This document shows, one piece after another, positions 11,301 through 24,037 of a DNA stretch of 64,000 nt. Under the pieces are notes generated by a model. The model was not told where the DNA came from, ran no database searches, and saw only the letters and a program-made list of their open reading frames with translations. A program made the position numbers and the translations under genes. Source of the stretch: Siphonodentalium dalli (taxonomy: Eukaryota; Mollusca; Scaphopoda; Gadilida; Siphonodentaliidae); contig CP136064.1 of NCBI GenBank assembly GCA_032622095.1, positions 247,661,827 to 247,725,826 on the forward strand, in the 5' to 3' direction. The first letter of the stretch is position 1; every line of letters begins with the position of its first letter.

Positions 11301-12939
11301 ATTCCTAACACCAGAGTACTTCGTAATCAGTCCAATGAGAACTTTTTATTCCGAAATATGTTCTAAGACGAATTAGGACGGAGTCTTCGTGATATCATTC
11401 CGGCCTCATTCAGTCGAAATATCGATTCAACTATCAACGTTACACTTCTGTTTTTTCCTCTTTGATTCGTAACATACATTCGTCATGACATAATTGGAAT
11501 TTATTCTTTCAGATCACGAAGCTCAAAATCGACAACAATCCATTCGCAAAAGGCTTCAGAGAGAATAAAGATGAGAGGTGAGTGTTATGCATTCAGTTGT
11601 GGTATTTTTCGGCGGAATGACATAACAAATAGGTACTCGCGGATTAGTGGTGTGTCCACCCCAACATTCACTCTAATTACTTCTTGTTTTATTCCAATTT
11701 CGCGGTTCCGCCATCTGTTCCATTTGCCGATACTTGGATGCAATTCGGGCTGTAGCGCCTTACATTTTCTTCCACGGCTACTGTAATCAGATCCAACCGT
11801 CGGCAAAAACCAAGAGGCAAATAAGATATTTAGATAAGAATGATTGACCCTTTTTTGTTATCGTTCAAATCTGATTATTTTCTCCTCTCATTTCAAGTTC
11901 CAGAACAATGACTAAGAAGCGACTGAGATCAGAGTCTGAAGACACGAGTGGTAAGTATTCATATACATGTGAAGTCAAAACCATTAATTTTATCTTCTCT
12001 TTACTCTAAACTGAAAGCAACACAGCTAGCGTATTTTACATGGCGAAAATTCAAATCTTTATTCACGATGAACGAACTTGAAAAAGATTATTCCTGGAAT
12101 TTCACTTCAAACACAAGCGAAGCATCGGTTGTATTTCCTGATGTACGTGCTTAAAATACAAAAATATTTCAGCACCTGTAAATCTGTCCAAATCCAATTC
12201 AAGCAATTGTCGACTGCACCTGCCGTCTCGACAGGCTCTCACAATCATTTACATTCAATTGTTAATTCGTATGTTTTATCTGTTTGCAGATGTTCAACCA
12301 GAAAGCAAAAGAAGGCAAGTTAATCCTAGCCATACCCAAACTCCACAAAAAGACTATTCACCACAGAGCTACCCACCAACTCCGGTTGTGGATTCGCCGA
12401 TACCGACCTGGGATAACCACATCCTTCCAGCCTTCAGCTCGTTATCACCCGTCTTCTCAAGATCATACGACGAACTCAGTTACGATAGCAGGAATTTCAA
12501 CAGTTGTCACCAGTTCAGTCACCAAGCAACATGTTCCTCTGTGCTCCAATATTCCAACGACCTATTTGCACTAGCAGCGTTGTGTGAACCATCATTGCGA
12601 TTGACACCAGACTTTGAACAACTGAAAGCAGACATCTTCGATATATCAAAGAATAAGGACGACATAAGCCTTCCAGCCACTGATGACGAAGATTCACATA
12701 TCTCACCTGATAGCCTGGTACCTTCCCTCGGAATCTGTGAATCCTCACCAGATGGCGATGTTCTGCCAGATTCTTCAAACAGCAGCATCGGAAGCGGCGG
12801 TTACCACGGTTACTGCGACGATACAAAGGAAATAGTCAAATCGTTTGTTTCTGAGGAGTTACATGTGACATCGGAGAACTATAACCACGATATTCTGAGA
12901 GAAGCCATGTCCATGACCTTCACCCCCAGTGACTTGTGA
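8334..12939 (+). CDS. T-box transcription factor, gene A (complete, seven coding exons)
   Basis: Coding exons are 8334-8466, 8797-8935, 9340-9607, 10999-11139, 11513-11577, 11904-11950 and 12290-12939. All have GT/AG borders and compatible phases, and they sum to 1443 nt (480 aa). The T-box spans about residues 64-249. It shows GMWRKF and GTEMIVTK (exon 3), RRMFPSL, DDCRYKFYDSEW, YVHPDSPALG and KLKLTNN (exon 4), FAETTFIPVTAYQ (exon 5) and KLKIDNNPFAKGFREN (exon 6). A basic KKRLR at about 253-257 may be a nuclear localisation signal. The tail is rich in Ser, Asp and Glu and ends MTFTPSDL. Family knowledge: T-box proteins bind DNA as nuclear transcription factors. The FREN-to-KKRLR arrangement recalls Tbx6/Tbx2-3-type proteins, but I cannot assign an orthologue. 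The ATG was chosen because it follows the acceptor by ten bases and the N-terminus (MFSDSVYATWDS) is conserved in B and, up to its frameshift, in C. No break was found. Confidence 0.93.
9853..10221 (+). mobile_element. Dispersed repeat X inserted in intron 4 of gene A
   Basis: Intron 4 of genes B and C lacks this segment. The flanks here carry GAATAC at 9853-9858 and 10216-10221, which looks like a target-site duplication around a 357-bp insertion (9859-10215). Parts of the element (GGTAACGCGCTCAAGATC; ACCTTTTACCGG) recur at 37613-37905, 54306-54595 and, inverted, at about 39105-39425. The overlapping ORFs on both strands are not believable genes. The element class is unknown. Confidence 0.65.
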
Positions 12940-13084
12940 TTCTAAACTCACATAATGAATATACGTCAACGTGCTGCTGGATTATTGCATACGTTTGTTT
13001 TGTGAATATTGTTATTTATTATTATTTATATGCATATTTAGTTATTTACCGTTGCCATTTATAGTTGCTATCGTGAAAGTGTTA

Positions 13085-13090
13085 AATAAA
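13085..13090 (+). terminator. poly(A) signal of gene A
   Basis: AATAAA lies about 145 nt after the stop, within a 3' UTR shared by all members of the array. Confidence 0.65.
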
Positions 13091-14700
13091 ATTATCAGAA
13101 TTTGAAAGCTGCATCACTTTATCCTTGCATAACCCTTCATTAATAATCACTCATAGACGAGTATTTCCCTTGGGGAATTGTCAGATAATAAGTTCAACAT
13201 ACAGCCGTGTGTTGAACTTATATAGTGAATATTTCCCCACAGATTAATAGGAATCCTTCTGCACTTATATCAGCTGCCGTCTGCTTATATTCATGAACAT
13301 CCCCCAGTCAAGGTTAATAATTTTAGGCGCTCTATCTGTCTCTCTTATTTTTGTTCTCTTGTATATACATTATTAAATATAGATGTTCATGAATCATGTA
13401 AATACCACTAAAGCTGTATATTTACTTTCCTATGATGGAGGTCAATAAAACGTCTATTCTAACTGAATGGGAGGGTCCATTTAGTAAATACATGTGTATT
13501 TACGGACGGAATGTATCTTCGGTTACAGTAATTGTGATATTTATCGTATCTTAATGTCATGTGGTCAGTGGACTGCAGATCTGCACAGAATTGTTTTTGG
13601 CGAAACATGTATCAAAGAGGAATAATCCAATACCCGAAACCACAGACAAGAGCCACACTTTACGAGTTGTGTGCAAGACTAATGCCGTGTCTTATGATCT
13701 GGTCGACTTGTAATGTAATATATGATCATGACCTGGAAATTATCGTGTCACCATCTAAACTTAATACCATTAGTGTAAACAATATTTTATTTCTCAAAAG
13801 GCACATAAATACATATATAACATACACAAACATTCATATGAGATAAAGGGATCTGGCAGTAAGCCTATGCTTATTCGTGGCCATTTCCGCGATATAAAAT
13901 TTCTTCATGATATATTTTGGTCTCGAGTGATGAATTGTCCGTTCCACAGACACCCGCGAGCATATCCGCGGCTGATCGCCGCAGGTCCGACCCCCCCCCC
14001 CCCCCCGGATTACATAACCTGTGAGAGCGCTCTTATTTATTTTCACTACTCTTTGGATGAGATATGTATATCTGTTAGTGATGGAACTCAGTTAAATCGT
14101 TTGGTTCTATCTATGAACTTTTGGAGTGACATGAAACTTAATACCATTAGTTTATGTCCGTTTACTTCGGCAACTTTCCGAGTAATGTGACTAATGTCGC
14201 GTGACTATATAACCCCAACTTCACAGGAGCAGTCGAAATTATGTGATCGACAATATAATGCATTTCACTTCTGTTATATTAAAGTGATGTGAAACACACT
14301 GGTAGTGTGATTAAATAGAAAGTGAGAATAATCTTGCTCAAAGTAGTTATTTTTACGAATATTAATCCAAATTGACAACACATCCGCCATTTTCATATAT
14401 TAATTAAATGCAATGACTTTCAATGGCGAAATCAATTGTGTTAGCTTATCGCCAAAAGTTGCGTCCCGAATCGAGATGTAAATATTTACAATTGAGCGTA
14501 GTTCAGACGATGTTTTAGGTGAGAGAAATGATCAGAAATTACCATAAAAACAGTAATTAATACGTACTTCCCCTAATATATATCTTTATTACCTCCTCTG
14601 TACGGAGATATTATACAGACATTATATTACACAAACTATCAAATGTGGTACAAGTGATTATTGTGACACAATATTTAAGAACCTTCGACCTTAGAATATC
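13091..14700. other. 3' flank of gene A and spacer
   Basis: Positions 13091-14210 align with the flank of locus 0 (781-1480) and, inverted, with the flank of gene B, with independent indels. A poly-C run at about 13990-14007 is low complexity. Nothing was recognised in 14210-14700. Confidence 0.5.
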
Positions 14701-15466
14701 TCAATGACAACCTATTGTCAGTTAAGAAACAGAATGAGTTAGCTATAAAGTTGAAAAGTAAATGGAAAAACAAAACAAAAAAGACCAACAACGGATCTTG
14801 TTTCAAGTTCGCTCTGAAACAGAAAAAGATTGATGCCTTGAATAGAGATATACATTGTCTGGAGGCGGCCGAAATTTCTGAATGTGGAGATGCTGGTAAA
14901 AATTCTTTGCCTGACCCAGAAGAAGTGCTATTTAAGGATATACATGATGGGCATATAACATACTCTGACAAACTTCGTCTGGTAATGATGCAGCTTCTAT
15001 CGTTATAGGAGTTTCAGTTGGCAAATGTACCGATGTCGTGCGATGTGTCATATAGGGTCTGACTGACATCACAGTACCACAGCTACCTTCAAAAGCATTC
15101 GTATCTAATCTTCAGAGCGAACTGGAATCCATCAGCCATATGCACGTGGCAGATCAAATTGTAAAAGGTGACAATCTTACTTTGCATCTGGATGGGACAA
15201 ATAAAACATTCCGAGAATACTCTGCATTCCAAGTTTCCACTGTCGATGATCAGAAAGGTAAAGCAACGTTTTCTATGGGTATCCAAGAGATGGTACGAGG
15301 CGACACAGAGTGTTTTCTGTCAGCTATTGAAGATCTTCTGTCTGATATCTCTTCCTCTTCCAGAGATGATGTTGAAACTGCCCAGAAGTTGAAGACTGAA
15401 ATGCTGCAAAAATTCAAAAACTTCATGACTGATCGGCACATCGTTAAAGGATTACTATCCCCATGA

Positions 15467-17885
15467 AACAACAAAACTCTGTCGGAAAGCCACCCCTATT
15501 GTGATCACAATGATCCAAGTCCCATAAAAATCGCGTAATAAATAAGCCGAGAAATAAATAAATAATACCACCACCGGTTGTCGGCTATCTCCGTCGCAAA
15601 ACCTCGCATGACGTCAAGCGAGGTAAACTAATTAAAAACAGGGAATTGGAGTCGGAGTTAATTATGTCTACCTATATGGCGATGGAAAATCCGGAATCGA
15701 CATCAGCGCGTGAGTCTAATGGAATTGATGCGGGGCATATCAATAGCATTGTGTACACATGGTGAATTGTCATCGCGTGGTGAGTTATCTTCACTTGTGA
15801 TTTGTCTTAAGTGCTGTTTGGAAAGTTACGGTATTGTTTTGACAAAAAATATAGAGGGACAATTGAGCGGGGTAGATAACACTTTCGTATAAAGCTTATA
15901 AAAACACGAGCCGGCATGTGAACTTTATTCGGGTGCGTGTTTGCGATGTTGTTTTAATTTTCCGTATATATGCCCCGAGTGTCCCGTATTTACAATCATA
16001 TCAACGATATCAACATCAACCTCTCTAAAAATCCACCATACCCAGGAAGAAAAAGAAGTCGAAGACCAAAAAAAAGGGTTAAAATTGCTATCTTTTTTCT
16101 TTCTTTTTTTTTACTTTGTTTATGATCATTACAAATAAAGCTCTAAAAATGAGGGGTGAAGGAGTAGACCACTCGGTCTATTCGACCATCCCGGGGTTAG
16201 CCCCCCAAATCACAATCTCAACATTTACAATCATTCAATCGTGACAATGCCATATAAATGCAGTGTTTTCGGCCGTGGCCGGTCTAGTGACTCTCAGTTA
16301 GGCATATGCTGTATTCATTTCCAAACGATGTTCGTTTACGTGACATTTGGCGGGATTTCTGTGGGAAACCTGTTGCGCAAAATCAGAAACCGATTACATA
16401 TACCAAATAAAGAGCGTTTAATTTGACGAGTCAGTCATGGTTACGAATACATACAATTGCAGTTAAAGTGGGGAGTATGTTGATGAATAATTCACGATGA
16501 CAACTATTCTAAGTCGAGTCCCCATTGCCTTCACCATGGCTCAATAAAGAGCGTTCCATGTTAAGAGTTTTCCTAATATGGTACGAATAAAAAAAGAGTT
16601 TAATAAAGCGGAAATTGCTATGACAATGATGGAAGGATATATAAAGCATGCATATCGGAAGTTCATGTACATGTATTGGCCTGTATTGTTGTAATCAGTA
16701 AACAATCACTAGAACAACTGTTCTAAGTCGAGTCCCTTTACCTTGACACAATAAAGAGCGTTCACTATTATGATATATTGCGAATAAAGAGCACTTGAAT
16801 ATGTGATTCCATATTAAACCGGATTATTATCCCTCCTTCAAAAAGTGTTATATATGATTGGATGTTTAAACGAACCACGGCGAACATTTATATATTTTAT
16901 AACCCCATTGTTATGCGTAATGGACACATAGAGGTCGATTTATGACCTGGATATTCAATAGACCGCATCGCTAGAGTGCTAATTTTATAGGCCAATAACC
17001 ATGGATAGATGCAGTGAATTTCCATCAGTGACAGTCGGCAAGATTGTTTTGGGGTGGGGGAAGCAATATTCCGAAATATATATAAACACCGTATTGCCCA
17101 AATATATACATGATTCATAACCAAGGAAAAATGAACTTATCATATCATATTGGTAATGAATGACTTGATTATAATTGATTAAATCCGACAGCAATAAACC
17201 AATTTTGTGTTGTTTTACCGCGTTACGATAAATTAAAACGAAACGCTCTTTATTGACACACGACTAATGGCATCTGGAAATTGGAATGTTTACGAGATGA
17301 TAATTGCCTAATAACTGTGCAAGTCTTCGCGTATATATGCAATCTTGATATGCATATATAATATAACTTGAACTATTCCGGTAACGAAAAAATATATATA
17401 AACACGAGCACGCGTTTATATAGATAATTGCGCGCAAAACTGAATAATATACGGGCATGGCTTTATAGTAACAACACATCGCGATACATATAATAATAGT
17501 AATAATAACACTATAAAGACATTTAATTATGAGAAAGGCGATGTTTTCGGCGAAGTTTTGCATTCGCAGTGTGATAACGCGACAATCTTCAAAGGTCGCG
17601 ATCGACTACATGCAAACTTAAAATACCGCCGTCGCGCATCTATGCGTTGTCAATGAGTTACCACGTGATCGATCACGTGCTATGCTTCTGTTTACATGTG
17701 ACAATCACGTGATCGGGCTGATGATCATGTGACTTCGTCTACAACAAAATCTTCGGCTAACTTCGAAAAAAAATTTAATCGTTATAAAAATAACGATTGG
17801 CGGCCGAATATTAGATTATATGCGCCCAATGGACATTTTATATATATATTATCGGTATATTGAAAGAAAATAATATTGTTTTTTT
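15467..17885. other. Intron or insertion inside the decayed gene, with recurrent AATAAAGAGCGTT motif
   Basis: No believable ORF. The 13-mer AATAAAGAGCGTT occurs at 16406-16418, 16543-16555 and 16750-16762, and inverted at 17242-17254. Two of these follow a shared TCTAAGTCGAGTCCC stretch (about 16508 and 16719), so part of the region is an old duplicated repeat. The region ends in a T-rich tract plus CAG, which looks like a splice acceptor. Confidence 0.45.
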
Positions 17886-18924
17886 CAGGACCGTATTCAA
17901 TGCACGTTTCGAGGGCTATCGGGATGAGGTATTCAAATCAACATTGCCAGACTATGACAATTTATCCCCAGAAGAGAAAAAGAAGATATCGGGAGTAAAC
18001 GAACTATTTTGTGGTTTACATGTGATAGCTAGCCAGTATGGGTACTGCTGCATCAAAAGGATTGAAGACCTTCGAAGAAATAGCCCTTCCAGATTCGATC
18101 AAAATAACTCAGCACTCATTTGAGAAAGGAAATGCTAGGACGTTTGATTTGATTTTTGAGCTCTCTCAAACATTAACATCTGCAGGAAGTCAACGATTCG
18201 GAAGGTATGGTGACTGGGAGGCTTTCTTAGAAGAGAAGAGTATTGACAACAAGCTAGTGTCTTTCCTGCGACATCGCTTCAACATATTATTTGCGAATGG
18301 TGCAGCAGCATATTACCACCTTGACCACATTACTGAATTCTTGAGAATGACTACAACCAACAAAATTGTTAGCTGTATTCTGGACGGCTTGGGTTCTGAT
18401 GTTTGTGTTGCTGCTATGCGATCCCTTGGCATATTTGGGAAACTGATCACCCAACCATTATGGAGAGTAATCGAGGAGAAAGATGCTAATATCTTACAAT
18501 TAAATCACCAATGGCAAGTTCTGCAAAACAAGCTGAAGAAATACTCAAGTAATGCATCAGCTCTCTTAAATGAAGAGTGTGTTTTTACAGATTTTGCCAT
18601 GAGTAAAGATGCAGTCTATTTGAAACTTTTTGAGGAGACATCAGAAGAAGTGCAACAGTTAACAAAGGAGTGTCTTGAGCTTTTGTCATTTTACTGTCTA
18701 GAATTAGTTACTAGGCAGGTAGCAGATCAGCTGATCGGTGGCGAATTCAACAAACCATCATGCAAGATTCTAAATGAGACCAAATCGTGCCCTACTACGA
18801 ATCGAGCTGGCGATCTTGACTTTAGCGATCTGGACAGGGAAATTAACCGAGCCCCTCAAAGGTATACTAACCACATTTCTGGTGTTATTTGTTTTAGGAA
18901 TAACAAGACTTATCAATATATTAA

Positions 18925-19420
18925 AGGCACGGTTGGCCTTAGTTGTCGAAAATATTCATATTTGTTCCAAACACCGTAAACAGACAAACATTAAAACGCA
19001 TACAGTTTCGTTCATATATACCATGACCATCGCGTAAACAGCATTCTATCATAAAGACTTACAATATTTTACATAAACAAGAGCCTGATTGTGTTACAGA
19101 AGACAGCACAGTGTCACTGCCTAATCACACACAAATGATATAAACGCTCTTCTTTATTAGTTCCATATCAGGAATTCAGCAACAAAGAACGCTCTTTGTG
19201 TTTCCATCATACTATAAACAAACACCAGAAAAGTAACTTGTTATGCTTTTGTTTACATAACAATGGTCAAACAAATGACAATAACATACTGTTTATGCGA
19301 TATTTCTTATTTGTATACGGACAAAGTCTGTCTACATTTTGATGTTCTTTCTGTTTGTGGCGGTTTTTGATGGGTGGAAATATTTTCACAGGATACCCAC
19401 CGCCAAGGCCAACCGTACCT
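18925..19420 (+). mobile_element. TTAA-flanked MITE, family 1, copy 1
   Basis: A 496-bp element with terminal inverted repeats AGGCACGGTTGGCCTT / AAGGCCAACCGTACCT, flanked on both sides by TTAA (18921-18924 and 19421-19424). It interrupts the decayed transposase-like gene between the NNKTYQYI and KSLPKKVRH codons, and the frame is continuous if the element plus one TTAA is ignored. TTAA target sites are typical of the piggyBac superfamily; membership is inferred only from that. Confidence 0.85.
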
Positions 19421-20298
19421 TTAAGAGTTTGCCAAAAAAGGTAAGACACAGCTACTTAAAGAGAGCCATCAGATATGGACCGCAGCGATGTAAACTCAAT
19501 AAAAACAGGAGACAACTTAACTATGAAAAAATTCTTTTCCTGAAGAAGAAGAATGAACTATTAAAGCAACAAATGGCAACAAGACAGAGAAGCTTGCATA
19601 ATCTACAGATGGAGATTAATGACACAGGGTTATGGACGGAATGTGATATAGACAATAAGCTTAATAACATCAGCAGCAAATTAAAGAAAATGAAAGCGCT
19701 AAAATCACAAATAAAATATCATCATCTCATTTTAAAGATACGGTGTAATAAAGAATTATTTCACCTGTCAAAAAATTCTAAGCAGTTGCCATTGGCAACT
19801 CTCTTTCTAAACCTGAAAGAAATTTTGATATCTCCAGATTCCTCTTCTGCTACAACACAGTCATCCTCAAATATTTCAGTTACAACACAATCATCCTCAA
19901 ATATTCCAATAAGATCCAAAGAGCGAGCAGTTCTGTTAAACCTGAAGAAAGAAAGACCAACAAAAACAAATCCTCTTGAAGCTCCGTCTAAATCCAAGTC
20001 CTTAAAATCTGCAGCCAAAAAGCTTTTGGAAAAGGCAAATTGCTCAAGAAAGAGAAAGGTCGACGGGTCATCTGCTATTGTGGACAACCGCCACATCTAC
20101 ACATCTAAGGACATCTGTACATTCTGTGCTGTGGCATATGAAGACTCTTGGTATCTGGGTAGGATCGAATCTGTAAATACCAATACTCAGGCTACCATTA
20201 ATTACATGGAGCGTGTTGGACACAAGTATTTCAAATGGCCAACGAAAGAAGACTTGAAGGACACTCAGAACCTCTACAATCTACATACTATTATCTGA

Positions 20299-21489
20299 TA
20301 TTAGCATAGTTCCAAAAGATTCATCATTGAGAATATGGAACTTTGATGATTCTTCTGTTGCTGACAAAATAGATAAGCTATTCAATGCATATTGTGATAA
20401 ATATTTTTAGCTATCCTCCAGTGTAGCTGACCAGAGTTCCCATTATTTTGATAAGTTCTAATGTAATCAGAGCGTTCTTTATGAAAGTCCTTTAGTTAAT
20501 TTTTGTCCCTAAAATTTAAGTCTTTGAGTTTTAGCTCCCACCACTGGAGAGTGCTTGAATTTAAATGGAAGTTGGATTTTACAATAACAACTGTATCGAT
20601 CGATGATTCTGAAATTTCAAAGAAGTTATTCCAATGTTTTGTTCTAGTAATTTTCTCCATAGAACATGCATGCTCATCACAAGTTATATTGAAAACCAGC
20701 TTATAAATGTTGTAAGAATGTTTGTATGCCATTGTTTGCAAAAATAGCATAATGTTCGTTGCAAAAAGTAATAATGGAATAGTGATTGTAATTTGGTTAG
20801 AATAAATAAGTGGGAACTCTGGCTTACATTGTCATCTCATTTCAGTCTATATTGTTAGCTTATCTTCTAGAGACTAGACGAGTGACATGCCAGTCGCTCT
20901 TTTAATGCAATGAATGCAGGTATATGGTAGTTGCATTTTGAGTGACGTGATAGTCGCTCTCTTTTCGTGCAATTAATGCAGGTATGGTAATTGCATAATT
21001 TAGTATTGTTATCTATTCTTAATTTCATTACTGTTATTCAGGTATTCTCTCACAGACACCCTCCACTTATAAAAATTACAATTTGTATGAAAGTAATGCA
21101 TAGCCATAGACTAATTAAGTGTTCAAATTTATGAATGAATTAATGTAGGTTGTAACTTGGCTCAGACTCGTAAAGAAAATGACTTTACACAGTGTATGTC
21201 TATGACATTAGCATATTAAAGTGATTGGAAACAGTTGCATCGTTCTTGTGCACACATGTGCTCATAGTAATTATTTGGAGAAACTTTCACTGACAAACCA
21301 GGTGTTTATCTTCGAAAAATATGTCCCAAATCAAGAACTGAATGGTTAATATTTTGCATGTTCGAATGCTGTTATAAAAAATTCTCCAGCCAATGTGGTT
21401 TTATTTACTTTTCAATTACTGTATAATTGGGATATACTATCTAAGCGCTCAGTTATTAGTCACTGAAATAACTACATAATATGTCTTAA
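20299..21489. other. Non-coding spacer
   Basis: AT-rich, with no supported gene. Two short similar stretches near 20890 and 20950 (GTCGCTCT followed by a GCAATnAATGCAGGTAT stretch) form an imperfect duplication. Confidence 0.35.
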
Positions 21490-21679
21490 AGAGGCACTGT
21501 ACACTGAATCCGGCCATTTATGTCCTTTTGTACTCAACAGAATATATCTAACACATGAATGAATTTGAGCCATGGATTAGTGCAAGAAACATTCATGAGC
21601 TCTATGAATGATGCAAACAACATGGTATTTATAATAAAAATGAGTTTATAAATAGCTGTATTTAGTGTACAATTTCCCT
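21490..21679. mobile_element. Small TTAA-flanked MITE, family 3
   Basis: A 190-bp element with TTAA at 21486-21489 and 21680-21683. The imperfect inverted ends share GTACACT-AAT-C. A related single end (ACTGTACACTAAATCCGGCC) is present at about 31620, 34930 and 50799 in the T-box units. There is no coding capacity. Confidence 0.65.
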
Positions 21680-21683
21680 TTAA

Positions 21684-23040
21684 ATTGTTATCTGATTGAA
21701 TCTAGTAACATGTATTATTAAACTGTTTATTATCTTTATTTCTTGAAGGATACATTACTCTGAACCCATTGGGTAACTCATCCCATTTCTGGTTTTCACA
21801 CTATTATGAACTGAGTGTCATTCAAAAATAAATTTGAAACTGTTGCAATTGAGCTCCATTTGATATGAGTGTATGGAAGGCAGTAAAATTAGAGTGAATT
21901 AATTTCAATCATGTTACATGCATGTATGGAAGCTTAAAGTAAGTTCCAATCAGTATGCAAACTGGTGTTAATACTAGATTCTTCAGATTACAAAGACAAA
22001 GAAGTTTGTAGCATAGATAACTTTTTTGACATTACTTATTGGCATATATCATGTCCCATTTTGAAATCTGTATTACAAAACCTTCATTTTGACACCTCAC
22101 TTGCCATGAATTTTTCCATTCAAGAATTGGTGAAATTATTGAGTCGGTCTTATTACCATGCTAATTAGCTGCTTATTAATTCATTAATTTGCTAATTAGT
22201 ATTCAATTACTGAATTTTTTTATCCAGGAATTAAGAAGAATGTCTCATCAGTCATCCGTTGAGTGAAAACTATTTTTTTCAAATATTTTACCCGCATGCA
22301 TATATTAACTATCTGGATATTCAAGTTATGCTTCATCATACATTGGAAAACCCAATTTGCATAATAATGAGCTTAATTATATGCAAATAGGCCTAATTAA
22401 TATGCATAAACTGATTAGATATTCACGTTTCCATTACTTACATTCAAGCATACATGATGATCATCAAGTATGTTAAGTTTCGATACTCTACCTTCAAAAA
22501 TACCCAAATAGCAACAAAAAAACTGTGTTTTGCTAGTTAAAATTCATCAAAAAGTGATGCCATATGTAAGTGTTATCCACCATAAAACACATACAAAATC
22601 CCATTGCCCAATGGCCTGGTTTACACCAAAATACGCATAAATTGTAAGATGTTTTTTGTCATTCATCAAGTAATACTTGTCGTATTGTCGAACAGTTGGT
22701 ACCAAAATGATCAGAAAAGCACACTTTTTTCAATGGAATATAACTCAATGAACTCTTTGTATGTGACTGAACTCTCTACCGATAGGGACAAAACAGAAAA
22801 TAATAATTTCAAATGTATTAACATCCATTGTTTTGGTCGTTTCTTAATGATTGCTCAGATTATATATACGATGAGGATGATTATTTGTGAAATTCAACAT
22901 GTTACCCCAAATAGATCTAGAGAATTTTTTTTTTTAAATCTCTTGCCATGTTGGCTGGATTTATGAAAAAAGTGCATCCTCCCCTTAGTAGAACAGAAGT
23001 GAATTGCATTCTCTTATCGATCACATAATTTGGACTGCTC
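21684..23040. other. Non-coding spacer, very AT-rich
   Basis: No gene is supported; the 120-aa ORF at 22604-22966 has no recognisable feature. Positions 22130-22440 are dense in TAATTA/ATTAAT words, as expected from base composition. Confidence 0.35.
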
Positions 23041-23180
23041 GTGTGAAGTTGGGGTTACATAGTCACGCGACATTAGTCACATTACTCGGAACGTTGCCGA
23101 AGAAAACGTACAATGGAATTACGTTCAGATGCTGACATGAGAATTACCATGCCATGATCATATTGCAAGTCGGTCAGATC

Positions 23181-23620
23181 ACAGGAGCCTGGAATTTGGT
23201 CAAAAACCCTCTTTTATTGGCGGAACCAGCACCCGGGACCGCAGGTCATGGAAGGAACGAAACAGAAAATTGTTGCCACCCATTTTGAACTCAGCTGTAT
23301 TCCTACAAAAAATATTCTTTTCACTAAAAACTGTTGGTACCTCTTACACCCTAGATGCCAATCTACAACATTCCATAGGTATATTTTTCCAGTTCTTTTA
23401 AAATCTCAATGTATTTCGGTCATCGGGTGATGGAAATGCGCACATTTGTCTTCGTTGGTGAATTTAAATTAAATTACAGTGAGATTTTCGAAGAACTGGA
23501 AAAATATACCTATGGAATGTTGTAGATTGGCATCTAGGGTTGGTACCTCTTACATCTGCGGTCCCGGGTGCTGGTTCCGCCAATTAAAGATGTTTTTTTT
23601 ACCAAATTCCAGGCTCCTGT
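23181..23620. mobile_element. 440-bp foldback element with 9-bp target-site duplication
   Basis: The ends are ACAGGAGCCTGGAATTTGGT and its inverse, and most of the element is one large palindrome. GGTCAGATC is duplicated at 23172-23180 and 23621-23629. The homologous flanks of locus 0 (near 1345-1360) and gene A (near 13695-13710) have a single uninterrupted copy of this site, so they are empty sites. A 9-bp duplication is typical of Mutator-like elements; that assignment is inference. Confidence 0.85.
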
Positions 23621-24037
23621 GGTCAGATCATAAAACACGCCATTAGTATAGCATACAATTTGAATAGTGTGCCTGTTGATTTTCTTATTTTAGTTATTGA
23701 ATTATTCCTCTTTCCTTTTTCGTCACAAAAATCTGCGCGGAACAACCGTGTACGTGTAGTCGCAACGACCACTTGCCACTGGAAATCGTAAGATATGATA
23801 AACGTCACACTTTACTAAATAGACTCTCCCATTCAGTTATAAAGTATACATTGGAATGGTCTATTATTATCCTGGAAGGATGTTCTGGAAATATAAGCAG
23901 ACGACAGCTGATATAAGTGCAGAAGGATTCCTATTAATTTGTGGGGAAATGTTCACGATATAAGTTCAACAAACGGCTGTTTGTTGACCTTATTATCTTA
24001 TCATTCCCCAAGGGTACTACTCATCTGTGACTATTAA

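Larger units (their letters stand above)
14715..20298 (+). pseudogene. Decayed transposase-like gene of an unnamed metazoan family
   Basis: Collinear pieces are 14715-15005, 15009-15466, 17886-18034, 18038-18920 and 19425-20298. Breaks are a frameshift near 15005, an in-frame TAG near 15054, a gap at 15467-17885 with an AG acceptor just before 17886, a frameshift near 18035 and a MITE at 18925-19420. Motifs in order: FKDIHDGHITYSDKLR, LTLHLDGTNK, FMTDRHIV, LFCGLHVIAS, LFANGAAAYYHLDHITEFL, ITQPLWRVIEE, FRNNKTYQYI, then a Lys-rich coiled-coil-like segment. The end is a small aromatic domain (VAYEDSWYLGRIESVNTN, KYFKWPTKED). I recall this arrangement from uncharacterised, repeat-like proteins in invertebrates and fish. 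The LHLDGT and TDRH aspartates suggest an RNase-H-fold transposase-like core, but that is inference. It is non-functional as it stands. Confidence 0.65.

Noticed and set aside
12284..12826. Alternative-frame ORFs over exon 8 of gene A (and the same in B, C, D)
   Set aside because: They are shadows of the exon; the frame set by the splice phases gives the conserved protein.
16145..16205. Structured RNA or tRNA from the short GTAGACC...GGTCTA pairing
   Set aside because: Only a short stem is visible, with no tRNA or known RNA consensus.
22130..22440. Cluster of homeodomain-like TAATTA sites as an enhancer
   Set aside because: Expected from extreme AT content; no conservation or spacing supports it.
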